A stretch of DNA of 64,000 bases from assembly GCA_049518415.1 (NCBI GenBank), contig JBEKRX010000064.1:1-64000 (forward strand). The letters are read 5' to 3'. Below, in pieces: positions 51,878 through 58,890 of the stretch. Within the stretch, counting starts at the first letter, position 1. Each line of letters begins with the position of its first letter. A program made the translations under genes and the position numbers. Below the pieces are notes generated by a model, which had not been told where the DNA came from, searched no databases, and saw only the letters and a list, made by a program, of their open reading frames with translations. The stretch is from CAVQND01 sp049518415 (GTDB lineage Bacteria; Verrucomicrobiota; Verrucomicrobiia; Limisphaerales; UBA8199).

Positions 51878-53503
51878 TCACAGTCTGGCCGCGCCGCGGC
51901 CCGGACCCCGGAACTGGAACCAGATTATATATGCATACAGCGCGGCCATCAGGACAATGAAAATGCACCACCACAGGAAGAGGTTGCGGAAGCCGCGGTT
52001 TCGCTCGTGCTCGCTCTCCGGGAGCTTGGCTACGGCCCAGGACCAAATCACCCCTTTGATCTTTTCGGCATCCGGCGGGGGCGTAAGCAGCGACACCACG
52101 ACCAGCACGAGCATCGAGCTCAGCCACACGACAAAGGTCCGGTTCAGCCAGTTGTTAAAGGGCACGAGCCACGAGACATACTTGAAAAGGCAATCCTCAA
52201 CCAGGACCGTATAGGGGAAGGCGAAGAGGAGCACGAACGTCGCTGCGAACGCCGTGGTACGACGCCATAACACCCCGAGCAGGAAAACGGCCGCAATGGG
52301 CGCCGCCACCCACGCCCCCACCTTCTGGATCGTATCAAACACCCCCAGGTTGCGCCGGGTAAACCACAGGGCCAGCACGGTGGCCACCACGAGGATGGCC
52401 AAGGCGCTGAGGCGCCCGACGCGGACCAGGTGCGCCTCCGATTTGCCCCGGCCCAGGAACGGCTTGTAAAGGTCCATCGTGAACACGGTGCTGCACGAGT
52501 TGAGCACCGAGCTGATATGGGACAACATGCCGCTGGCCAGGCCCGCCATGACGATCCCGCTCAGGCCCACCGGCACCAGTTCCCGCACCAGGGTGGGGAA
52601 GGCCTGGTCCTTGTCGCTCAAGTTCGGATACAACTTGAAGGCCACAATCCCCGGAATCACCACCAGCAGCGGCAAGAGGATTTTCATGAACCCGGCAAAC
52701 ACCACGCCCATCCGCGCGTCCCATTCGCTGCGCGCTCCCAGGCACCGCTGCACAATGAACTGGTTGGCGCAGTTGTACCAAATGCCGATGGAAACAAATA
52801 AGCTCCAGACACCAAACCAAGGGTAATCCTTGTCCGTGATGGGATAGATGATCTTGAACTTTTCCGGCGCGAAGAGCATGAGGTCATGCAGCCCCCCGGC
52901 TTGCCAGAGGCCGAGCACGGTCACCACCAATCCGCCGAGCAACATCACGATAAACTGGACGAAGTCCGTCCAGGCCACGGAGGCCAACCCGCCATAGATG
53001 GTGTAGCTGCCGGCCAGGACCGCCAGGCAGAGGATGGTCAGCCCCTCGTCGATGCCGAACATGCCCTTCAGGGCCTTGCCGCCCGCCAGCATCACCACGG
53101 CCATCTGGGCAATGATCCACAGGACCAGCGAACACACCGCATAGAGGTAGCGACAGGCCGGGTTGTAGCGCCGCTCCAGGAATTCCGGCATCGTGTAGAG
53201 GCCCCCACGGAGGTAGTAGGGAAGAAAAATCCAAATCAGCGCCGAGAACGTGAACCAGTTCCCCCACTCCCATTGCGCCACCACGAAACCCACGGCGTAG
53301 GCCACGCCAATCATCCCGATGAAGTGCTCGGTGCTGATGTTCGCCGCGATAATCGAGCCTCCGATCGCATACCAAGGCAGCCCCTCCCCCGCCAGAAAAT
53401 AAGCCCGCGTGTCCGCCGTCTTGCGCCGCGCCACCCAGAACCCCAACCCGAGGTTGAACGCCAGGTAAAGGGCAAACAGGATGAAATCCAGCCGATGGCT
53501 CAT
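51878..53503 (-). CDS. Sodium:solute symporter (SGLT-like)
   Basis: The 541-residue integral membrane protein of the SSS family has about 13-14 hydrophobic segments. It begins LDFILFALYLAFNLGLGFWVARRK, with FLAGEGLPWYAIGGSIIAANISTEHFIGM (about residues 36-64), the sodium-site region typical of SGLT-type sugar transporters, then WTDFVQFIVMLLGGLVVTVLGLW and GLASGMLSHISSVLNSCSTVFTMDLY (about 320-345), the SSS signature. It should import a sugar, polyol or sugar derivative with sodium. First gene of the six-gene operon; paired palindromes lie upstream. Confidence 0.93.
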   Translation of the reverse strand: MSHRLDFILFALYLAFNLGLGFWVARRKTADTRAYFLAGEGLPWYAIGGSIIAANISTEHFIGMIGVAYAVGFVVAQWEWGNWFTFSALIWIFLPYYLRGGLYTMPEFLERRYNPACRYLYAVCSLVLWIIAQMAVVMLAGGKALKGMFGIDEGLTILCLAVLAGSYTIYGGLASVAWTDFVQFIVMLLGGLVVTVLGLWQAGGLHDLMLFAPEKFKIIYPITDKDYPWFGVWSLFVSIGIWYNCANQFIVQRCLGARSEWDARMGVVFAGFMKILLPLLVVIPGIVAFKLYPNLSDKDQAFPTLVRELVPVGLSGIVMAGLASGMLSHISSVLNSCSTVFTMDLYKPFLGRGKSEAHLVRVGRLSALAILVVATVLALWFTRRNLGVFDTIQKVGAWVAAPIAAVFLLGVLWRRTTAFAATFVLLFAFPYTVLVEDCLFKYVSWLVPFNNWLNRTFVVWLSSMLVLVVVSLLTPPPDAEKIKGVIWSWAVAKLPESEHERNRGFRNLFLWWCIFIVLMAALYAYIIWFQFRGPGRGAARL

Positions 53504-53582
53504 GCACTTGGATGCGAGCGTAAGTCAGGCTGCCCCGGATGTTCGACCCGCAATTCCGGCTTGCCGACGACTCCTCTCATTA

Positions 53583-53600
53583 TTCCAACGCGAATTGGAA
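53583..53600. promoter_or_regulatory. Candidate operator, proximal site
   Basis: TTCCAACGCGAATTGGAA, an inverted repeat TTCCAA-N6-TTGGAA, centred about 88 bases before the symporter start codon. An identical 18-mer is at 53807-53824. Confidence 0.5.
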
Positions 53601-53602
53601 TT

Positions 53603-53626
53603 AACACCCCGCTCAAGCGGGGTGTT
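53603..53626. promoter_or_regulatory. Perfect 10-bp hairpin beside the proximal operator
   Basis: Arms AACACCCCGC and GCGGGGTGTT around a four-base loop, two bases from the operator candidate. No T-run follows on either strand, so it is not a standard terminator; it may lie in the operon's 5' leader. Confidence 0.5.
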
Positions 53627-53806
53627 GCCGTTTGGCCCCTGCTACGGTCTCACCTTGGCCGTCGGCCCAGGCCGCCCCCGGGCAAATGGCGCAGCAGCAG
53701 CCCGCTTCCTCGGCTGCCTCAATATCCGCAATTGACTCGCCGCGCATAACCATAAGATACGAACCCGGCAGCAAGGTGGCAAGACGCTCCCTGGACCCAA
53801 ATCTAC

Positions 53807-53824
53807 TTCCAACGCGAATTGGAA
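53807..53824. promoter_or_regulatory. Candidate operator, distal site
   Basis: Second exact copy of TTCCAACGCGAATTGGAA, 224 bases centre-to-centre from the first. Paired sites at this distance could support DNA looping by a repressor (inference). Confidence 0.45.
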
Positions 53825-53861
53825 TAGGAAGGCAGGCCCGGCCAGTTTTTTGGCAAAAATG

Positions 53862-53897
53862 GCCAATGTGGCCAATGCAGCCAATGTAGCCAATGCA
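53862..53897 (+). repeat. 9-bp tandem repeat (GCCAATGTG type)
   Basis: Four units of consensus GCCAATGYR, preceded by GGCAAAAATG. Related array at 28611-28646. Confidence 0.75.
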
Positions 53898-53925
53898 GTG
53901 TTCCGCCAGGCGGCATTGGGCGCAT

Positions 53926-54004
53926 CATGACACTGCCCCCGAGCGCGGGCGGAAGCCCTCCCCCGTTCCCCCCTCCCATGCGCTCGGAGCGCATGGGAGG
54001 GGGG
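53926..54004. repeat. 65-bp dispersed repeat fused to a 17-bp perfect hairpin
   Basis: TGACACTGCCCCCGAGCGCG continues into CGGAAGCCCTCCCC as at 31178-31214. Immediately after, arms at 53968-53984 and 53988-54004 (CCCTCCCATGCGCT and its complement, extended by G:C pairs) form a perfect 17-bp stem with a CGG loop. Confidence 0.75.
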
Positions 54005-54103
54005 TGGGCGGTTTTTGCACTTTACCCAGGGCCCCGGCGCGCCGGGGTCCCGCCAGGGCGGGACGGGCCTTGCCCTGGGCTGGTATGTGTCCGCCCCTAC
54101 AGG

Positions 54104-54233
54104 GCGGAAGAATGCCGCGCTGCGCGCGGGGGAGATGGAATTGGTGGCAGCGTCGGTATGCACCCCAGGACGGAAGGATGCCGCGCTGCGCGCGGGTGAA
54201 GTGGAATTGGTGGCAGTGTCAGGATGCGCCCCC
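54104..54233 (+). repeat. Two tandem 66-bp repeat units
   Basis: Units start GGCGGAAGAATG and GACGGAAGGATG; each contains the CCGCGCTGCGCGCGG palindrome (54115 and 54181) and GGAATTGGTGGCAG. The same unit occurs once at 92-152. Confidence 0.8.
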
Positions 54234-54297
54234 AGCCACAAGACCATTTGCTTTTCACTTGCCTCATTAAAGCACCTCGTGGTATTCAGGGAGCACT

Positions 54298-54924
54298 ATG
54301 AGGACCCGCTATCAGCGCTCTCTGGCCGTTGCCTTGGCTCTAATCGGCATGCTGGCCTTGCGGGGCGCTGCCACGGCCCAGAGCTGGCCGCCAGGCACGC
54401 TGGTGCTGACCGACGCCGATAATGGAACCGCCACCAACGCCGCCGTCGGGCGGGCGATCGGGGTCGATCTGCGCGGCAATTCCGGCACCGGCTACACATG
54501 GATGCTGGCCGGCGCCATCGGCGATTCGGTGGTGACCAACGGCCCAAGCACGTGGACCCCTGACCCGGGCGGCGGTGTTGGGCGCGGCGGCACGGTGAGC
54601 TTTCCTTTCCTGGCGGCAAAGCCGGGCGACACCACCCTGGTGTTTGTGTGTCGCCAGCCTTGGGAAGGAGGCGAGACGGCAAGCACTTATGCCGTCACCA
54701 TCCACGTCACCGCCCCGCCACGGCTTTCCATCCAGTTGGTCGGCACGAATGTCTTCCTTTCGTGGCCGATCGCCGACAGCGACGGCTTCTACCCGGAGGG
54801 CGCCATGAGCCTGGCCCCGCCGCAGTGGGCCGCGCTCAATGTCCTGCCCCTGCCCCAAGGCACAAACTACACGGTCACGCTTGGGACCGGCGGCAGCGCC
54901 CTGTTCTTCCGGTTGCGCCAGTAG
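54298..54924 (+). CDS. Secreted chagasin-like (I42) protease inhibitor domain protein
   Basis: The 208-residue protein has a signal peptide (SLAVALALIGMLALRGAATAQ) and a chagasin/I42 fold: the three inhibitor loops appear as NSGTGYTW (about residues 61-68), GGGVGRGGTVSFPF (about 90-103) and VFVCRQPWEGG (about 114-124, the RPW-E loop as RQPWE). Chagasin-type proteins block papain-like cysteine peptidases. After the domain (about residue 140) comes a ~65-residue tail (SIQLVGTNVFLSWPIADSDGF ... LFFRLRQ) of the type found at the C-termini of verrucomicrobial secreted proteins. Start ATG 54298 is preceded by GGGAGCACT. Confidence 0.75.
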   Translation: MRTRYQRSLAVALALIGMLALRGAATAQSWPPGTLVLTDADNGTATNAAVGRAIGVDLRGNSGTGYTWMLAGAIGDSVVTNGPSTWTPDPGGGVGRGGTVSFPFLAAKPGDTTLVFVCRQPWEGGETASTYAVTIHVTAPPRLSIQLVGTNVFLSWPIADSDGFYPEGAMSLAPPQWAALNVLPLPQGTNYTVTLGTGGSALFFRLRQ

Positions 54925-55451
54925 AAAATTGGCGCGACATCCAAACATCCGGTGGCGACGAAGGGGGGCAATTTGCGTTAGGAAATTGAGGGGGGTGTAG
55001 GTCAGACAGGGTCGTTGCAGGGCGGTAGGATGTCCTGCCATTCGAGAACCACGCAGGGAAGATCGGGCAAGTTTCCAGCGGGGTTTGTGTCGTGCGTGAA
55101 TTTGAGGGGCGCGCGGTGATGGCGGTGAAGCGCGGGGCAGGGTTGCCGAGCTCGCCGGCCACTCTGCCGGCGTCGCCGGCTTGCGCCAACCGATATGAAT
55201 TGCTCGCGCGCCAGAGGGAGCGATTCGGCGACGCTGGCGGCCGGCAGGCTTTTTGGTGCTTTCCGGCCCCGCAAGGGCTTCGCTGGCGGGCAACGGCGCG
55301 AAGTGGCGAATCGCTAATCTCAGGCAGGTCCCCGCCATGTCCAAAAGGGCGTCCCAAAACCGCGCCTAAGGATGGGCTAACGCACCCAAGACCAACAAAA
55401 TGGGACCACGCCACATTTCATGCCAATCGAGAATTAATAGAGAACGGATAA
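54925..55451. other. Intergenic region before the mobile element, no supported gene
   Basis: About 530 bases. Frames on both strands lack recognisable families. It may be older mobile-element debris; I cannot assign it. Confidence 0.4.
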
Positions 55452-55515
55452 AGGTTTTTGTCGCGGCCCAAGGCATCGGAACAGGCCGGGGACGTCGGTG
55501 CCGCGACAAAAACCT
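55452..55515. repeat. Perfect 16-bp inverted repeat at the left edge of the mobile element
   Basis: Arms AGGTTTTTGTCGCGGC (55452-55467) and GCCGCGACAAAAACCT (55500-55515), 32-base spacer. It ends one base before the element's own terminal repeat. Confidence 0.8.
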
Positions 55516-55760
55516 GGGTTGAACTCAATCCGCCGCGGGACGTCGGATTGTCCTTGGGTTTTGGAGCCGATTTGGCGTGGCGGTAAGCGGTCGGGGCAAC
55601 GGAGGCAGGGGGCCGGGAGGAAAGCGGAGGGTTGCCCAGGAGCACCGTTGCCGGGGCGTAGGCGAGTTGGAAGAGCGGCGGAGGACAGAAGCTGGGTGTG
55701 GCCTTGGAGGTGTGGCAAGGCTTGGGCGGTCACCGCTCTGGGAGGGGGCTATTAGCATCG

Positions 55761-56873
55761 TTATGGGGCTCGGGTGCGCTGGGGCAGGAGTTGGCGCACC
55801 CAGAGCAGATGACCGGTTTTGCACTGGGGACATAGCAGGGGTGCAGGGTTGGCCGTTGGGGGCGCAGAGGCAGCGTCGAGTTGCAGGGGGACTTGGCCGG
55901 TCGTCGGGCCTTGGGGCCCTGGAGGAGCCAACAGGGCGTGGGCTTTTTGCAGGCTCTCTTTGGCCTGGGCGCTCCACAGGCCGTAGGAACGGACCTTGAC
56001 GAAGCCTTTGGGCAGAACGTGCTGGAGGAAGCGGCGGATAAACTCTTCGGCACTCAGGCTCAGGCGTCGGGGTTGCTGAGTGCGGTTATCCCGGTAATGG
56101 AAGGTGACCTGGCCGGCCTCGAAGGCATCAAGGCGGCTGTTGGTGATGGCGGTGCGGAAGACGTAACGGCCCAGGTATTCCAAGACTTTCTGGCCGGAGC
56201 CGGCGTGCTGGCAATGGACCACCCACTTTTGTTCCCAGACTGATTGAGGCACCTGGTCCAGCAGCGCGAGTTTTTTGAGGCCGGCCCCGAATTTGCCTTG
56301 GAAGATTTTGCTCAGGGCAAATCCGGGAACCAGAAAGGCGGGATTGCGGGCAGGCACCCAGTGTTGGCCATCGGCCGAGAGGCCGCCGGCGCTGACCAGT
56401 AAATGGGCGTGCGGGTGGTAGAGCAGGGCTCGGGTCCAGGTGTGGAGCACCGCCAGGATGGCCAGTCGCCCCCCGACGTATTTGGGGTCCCACGCCAACT
56501 TCTGCAAGGCGGCGGCCGCGCTGCTCAAGAGCAGGCCGTAGATCGCCTTCTGGTGGCCATAGGCCAAGGCGCGCAGCCCGGAAGGCAGGGTGAAGGTCAG
56601 CAAATAGTAGTCGCAGGGCAAGAGCTGCTGCTGGTGTTGGTCCAGCCAGCGCTGGGTCTGCTCGGCGTGGCACTTGGGACAGTGGCGGTTGCGGCAGGAG
56701 TGATAGCGGTAGTGCGCGTAACCGCAGTGGTCACACTGATAGAGATGCCCGCCGCAAGCCGCCGTGCGGCAACGCACCAAATCCTCCAGGGCCTGGCGTT
56801 GACTGGGCAGCAGGCGATGGGTTTGGGCGTAAGCCGCACCGTGGCAGCGGAGAATGTCCGCCACCTCGAGCAC
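55761..56873 (-). CDS. IS91/IS801-family transposase
   Basis: The 370-residue protein has the N-terminal zinc-binding domain HLYQCDHCGYAHYRYHSCRNRHCPKCH (about residues 41-67), the HUH histidines in YHPHAHLLVSAGGLS (about 131-145), and YLGRYVFRTAITNSRL with the catalytic Tyr region (about 229-244), followed by VTFHYRDN and EFIRRFLQHVLPKGFVKVRSYG, all standard for IS91-type Y2 rolling-circle transposases. It lies just downstream of the tyrosine recombinase gene, the usual order in this subgroup. Confidence 0.93.
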   Translation of the reverse strand: MLEVADILRCHGAAYAQTHRLLPSQRQALEDLVRCRTAACGGHLYQCDHCGYAHYRYHSCRNRHCPKCHAEQTQRWLDQHQQQLLPCDYYLLTFTLPSGLRALAYGHQKAIYGLLLSSAAAALQKLAWDPKYVGGRLAILAVLHTWTRALLYHPHAHLLVSAGGLSADGQHWVPARNPAFLVPGFALSKIFQGKFGAGLKKLALLDQVPQSVWEQKWVVHCQHAGSGQKVLEYLGRYVFRTAITNSRLDAFEAGQVTFHYRDNRTQQPRRLSLSAEEFIRRFLQHVLPKGFVKVRSYGLWSAQAKESLQKAHALLAPPGPQGPTTGQVPLQLDAASAPPTANPAPLLCPQCKTGHLLWVRQLLPQRTRAP

Positions 56874-56879
56874 GGCCTT

Positions 56880-57749
56880 TCAGAGCGCGTTGACCAGGTC
56901 GTTAATCGGGGCTTGGACCGATTGCTGCACCTGCGCCGTCAGGTGTGTGTAGAGGGCCGTGGTCGTGGGGGTGGCGTGGCCCAGGATGCTCTGGATGAGG
57001 CGCAGATTGACCCCGGCCTCCAGCAGATGGGTGGCGTAACTGTGGCGCAAGGTGTGGACGTGAGCGGCCTTGCCGATGCCGCTTTGGCGCAACGCCCGGC
57101 GGAAGGCCCATTGCAGGGTGCAGCACGGGACGGGGCCGCGGTCCTCCTGCGTGCTGCAGTGGGCTAGCCGGCCGCGTGAGGCCGGGAACAGCCATTGGGC
57201 CGAGCGGTGCGTGCGCCAGAGTTGGCGCAGCTCTTCGAGCGTCTTTTGGGGCAGCGGCACGTAACGGTCTTTGTTGCCCTTGCCGCGAATGTGCAGCAGC
57301 ATCCGGGCGCTGTCGATTTGGGCTGGCTGCAGACAACGGCCTTCATTGAGGCGCAGGCCGCAGGCGTAAATCGTGGTCAGGCAAACCTGGTAGAGGGGCT
57401 TCCGCACACACCCCAGGACCTGTTTGACTTCCTCCCGGCTCAAGACGACGGGCAGTTTCTTTTCCGGGGGCGGACGTAGTAACTTCAAGCTGGTCCACCC
57501 TCGCTGGAGCGTGCTCTGGAAGAGGAACTTGATGCCGCACAGGGCGGTGGTGATGGTGGGGCGGGCCAGTTTTCGGTTGAGGGTCAGGTGGAGAAAGTAC
57601 TGGCGCAACTCCTCCTCGGTGAGCTGGTCGGGCGATTTGGCGTAATGCTTGGCCAGGCCGGCCACGACGGCGACGTACCTGTTCTGGGTCTGGGCAGCCA
57701 AACCGTGCAGTTGCATATCCTGGAGGAATCGAGTACGTAGAGGCGACAT
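56880..57749 (-). CDS. Tyrosine recombinase/integrase of the mobile element
   Basis: The 289-residue site-specific recombinase has a SAM-like N-terminal domain (QDMQLHGLAAQTQNRYVAVVAGLAKHY) and the catalytic domain with active-site residues in YACGLRLNEGRCLQPAQID (Arg), RGKGNKDRYVPLP (Lys), HVHTLRHSYATHLLEAGVNL (His-x-x-Arg) and ILGHATPTTTALYTHL (His and nucleophile Tyr). Such integrases accompany IS91-type transposases and may help excise or integrate the element. Complete and apparently intact. Confidence 0.94.
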   Translation of the reverse strand: MSPLRTRFLQDMQLHGLAAQTQNRYVAVVAGLAKHYAKSPDQLTEEELRQYFLHLTLNRKLARPTITTALCGIKFLFQSTLQRGWTSLKLLRPPPEKKLPVVLSREEVKQVLGCVRKPLYQVCLTTIYACGLRLNEGRCLQPAQIDSARMLLHIRGKGNKDRYVPLPQKTLEELRQLWRTHRSAQWLFPASRGRLAHCSTQEDRGPVPCCTLQWAFRRALRQSGIGKAAHVHTLRHSYATHLLEAGVNLRLIQSILGHATPTTTALYTHLTAQVQQSVQAPINDLVNAL

Positions 57750-57904
57750 GATTGTCCTTTCTGGAGAGGGTGGTTAATCATCTCCGCCAAGAGATGGATC
57801 TTCGTTTGAAGATCAGCCCTTTCCAGAAGGACAGTCTGCCACTAGACGGTGCGAGCAAACAAGCCGATCAGATGCCTTCCCTATCCGCGAAGCGGATTGA
57901 GTTC

Positions 57905-57976
57905 AACCGCGGAATACGCGGAATACGCGGAAAAGAAGGCGTTTCCCGCGTTTTCCGCTTATTCCGCGGTTTCTCA
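57905..57976. repeat. CCGCGGAATACGCGG-type inverted repeat
   Basis: AACCGCGGAATACGCGGAA at the left and TTCCGCTTATTCCGCGGTT at the right form imperfect inverted arms. Half of the structure is also at 36414-36440 and 26562-26590. Confidence 0.65.
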
Positions 57977-58037
57977 AAAAGAGTCTTAGGCGAGGATTTG
58001 GGGGCGTAACGGTGGGTTGACACAGGGTTAAAATCTG

Positions 58038-58316
58038 ATGACTGATTTTATGCGAAAAAGGACCATCAGTGTCACGGACGCCGCGCGCAATTTCGCCGAT
58101 TGCGTCAACCGCGTCCATTATCAAAACGTCACCTTTGTCCTGCTCAAGAATGGGTCGCCGGTCGCCCAGTTGGCGCCGGACAATGAGAAGGTCTGCGCTG
58201 GTCGTGACTTGGCCGAGGCGCTGGCCAAAAGCGAATTGGCTGAAGATGAAGCCGCCGCCTGGCATCGTGACCTGCAAGCCGCCCGCGAAACCCTCGGGAA
58301 TTGCGTGAGAAAATAG
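58038..58316 (+). CDS. Phd/YefM-type antitoxin, apparently without its toxin
   Basis: The 92-residue protein has the antitoxin N-terminal DNA-binding fold: ISVTDAARNFADCVNRVHYQNVTFVLLKNGSPVAQLAP (about residues 9-46), typical of the Phd/YefM family, and an acidic/helical C-terminus (LAEALAKSELAEDEAAAWHRDLQAARETL) that would neutralise a toxin. The next ~280 bases hold no PIN-domain or RelE-like gene on the same strand, and repeat DNA starts soon after, so the partner may have been lost. ATG 58050 is an alternative start. Confidence 0.75.
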   Translation: MTDFMRKRTISVTDAARNFADCVNRVHYQNVTFVLLKNGSPVAQLAPDNEKVCAGRDLAEALAKSELAEDEAAAWHRDLQAARETLGNCVRK

Positions 58317-58464
58317 CCAGAATTCAAAAGCAAATGTAGAAAAGTATAGATGCGACCCGAATGGCAGTTCGACCCGAATGGCAGTTCCGACTCTTGAAGT
58401 CGCAACGAACAAGCGTCCCCTGTGCGGAAAGTCGAGGAGTGGGGCGGGCGTCCCGGCGGCCGGC

Positions 58465-58536
58465 AGTGGGGCAGGCGTGTCGCCGGCCGGTAGTGGGGCA
58501 GGCGTCTCGCCTGCCTTCCGGGCGTCTCGCCCACGT
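58465..58536. repeat. GTGGGGCAGGCGTC-type repeat, partial copy
   Basis: AGTGGGGCAGGCGTGTCGCC at 58466 and AGTGGGGCAGGCGTCTCGCC at 58492 are direct near-copies 26 bases apart; both match the arm of the inverted repeat at 3340. Confidence 0.75.
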
Positions 58537-58595
58537 ATCGTGAATCCGCCGGCTCATGCTCCCCAAGGGCGGTCGAAAGGCAAATCCAAACCCTC

Positions 58596-58871
58596 TTAAG
58601 CGCGACGCAGGCCGTGGAGCAGGCGTGCGAGCAATTCCGCATCGCGCCCGGCGGCCACGAGCGGGCCAACCAATTGCAATTCCGCCTCCTGTACCTCGTT
58701 GAGCGTGCTCGCACTTCGCGGGTCGGAACTCAACCAGTGCAGCACGATCAGCAACCACCCTGGGCGCGAACCCCTGTAGCCCGATGTCGGGGAAACCTGA
58801 GCAGCCGCCGTGCCGCAGAACTTCACCGCCCGACTGGTGGCGATGACTATTTCATTGGCCCGGCAGAACAA
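58596..58871 (-). CDS. Possible small hypothetical protein
   Basis: The 91-residue frame contains a hydrophobic WLLIVLHWL stretch (about residues 38-46) and a plausible helical C-terminus (LNEVQEAELQLVGPLVAAGRDAELLARLLHGLRRA). The N-terminal half is less protein-like. It follows the propeller gene by 19 bases on the same strand. No family recognised; it may be a remnant of a longer gene. Confidence 0.3.
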   Translation of the reverse strand: MFCRANEIVIATSRAVKFCGTAAAQVSPTSGYRGSRPGWLLIVLHWLSSDPRSASTLNEVQEAELQLVGPLVAAGRDAELLARLLHGLRRA

Positions 58872-58890
58872 TGTGACTAGGATTGTGAAT

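Larger units (their letters stand above)
55517..57908 (-). mobile_element. 2.4-kb mobile element: IS91-type transposase plus tyrosine recombinase
   Basis: Exact 17-bp inverted repeats bound the region: GGTTGAACTCAATCCGC at 55517-55533 and GCGGATTGAGTTCAACC at 57892-57908. Inside are the two recombinase genes in tandem on the minus strand, 6 bases apart. IS91-like transposases usually act on single-stranded ends without long inverted repeats, so these arms are atypical. Whether they are the true ends or a pre-existing palindromic repeat used as target is open. Confidence 0.7.

Noticed and set aside
53603..53626. Hairpin as an intrinsic terminator
   Set aside because: No T-run on either strand and no gene ends there.
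53642..54247. Minus-strand 201-codon frame with repeated GAHPDTATNSTSPARSAA-like units
   Set aside because: It is the translation of the 66-bp tandem repeats and neighbouring hairpins; no protein-like context.
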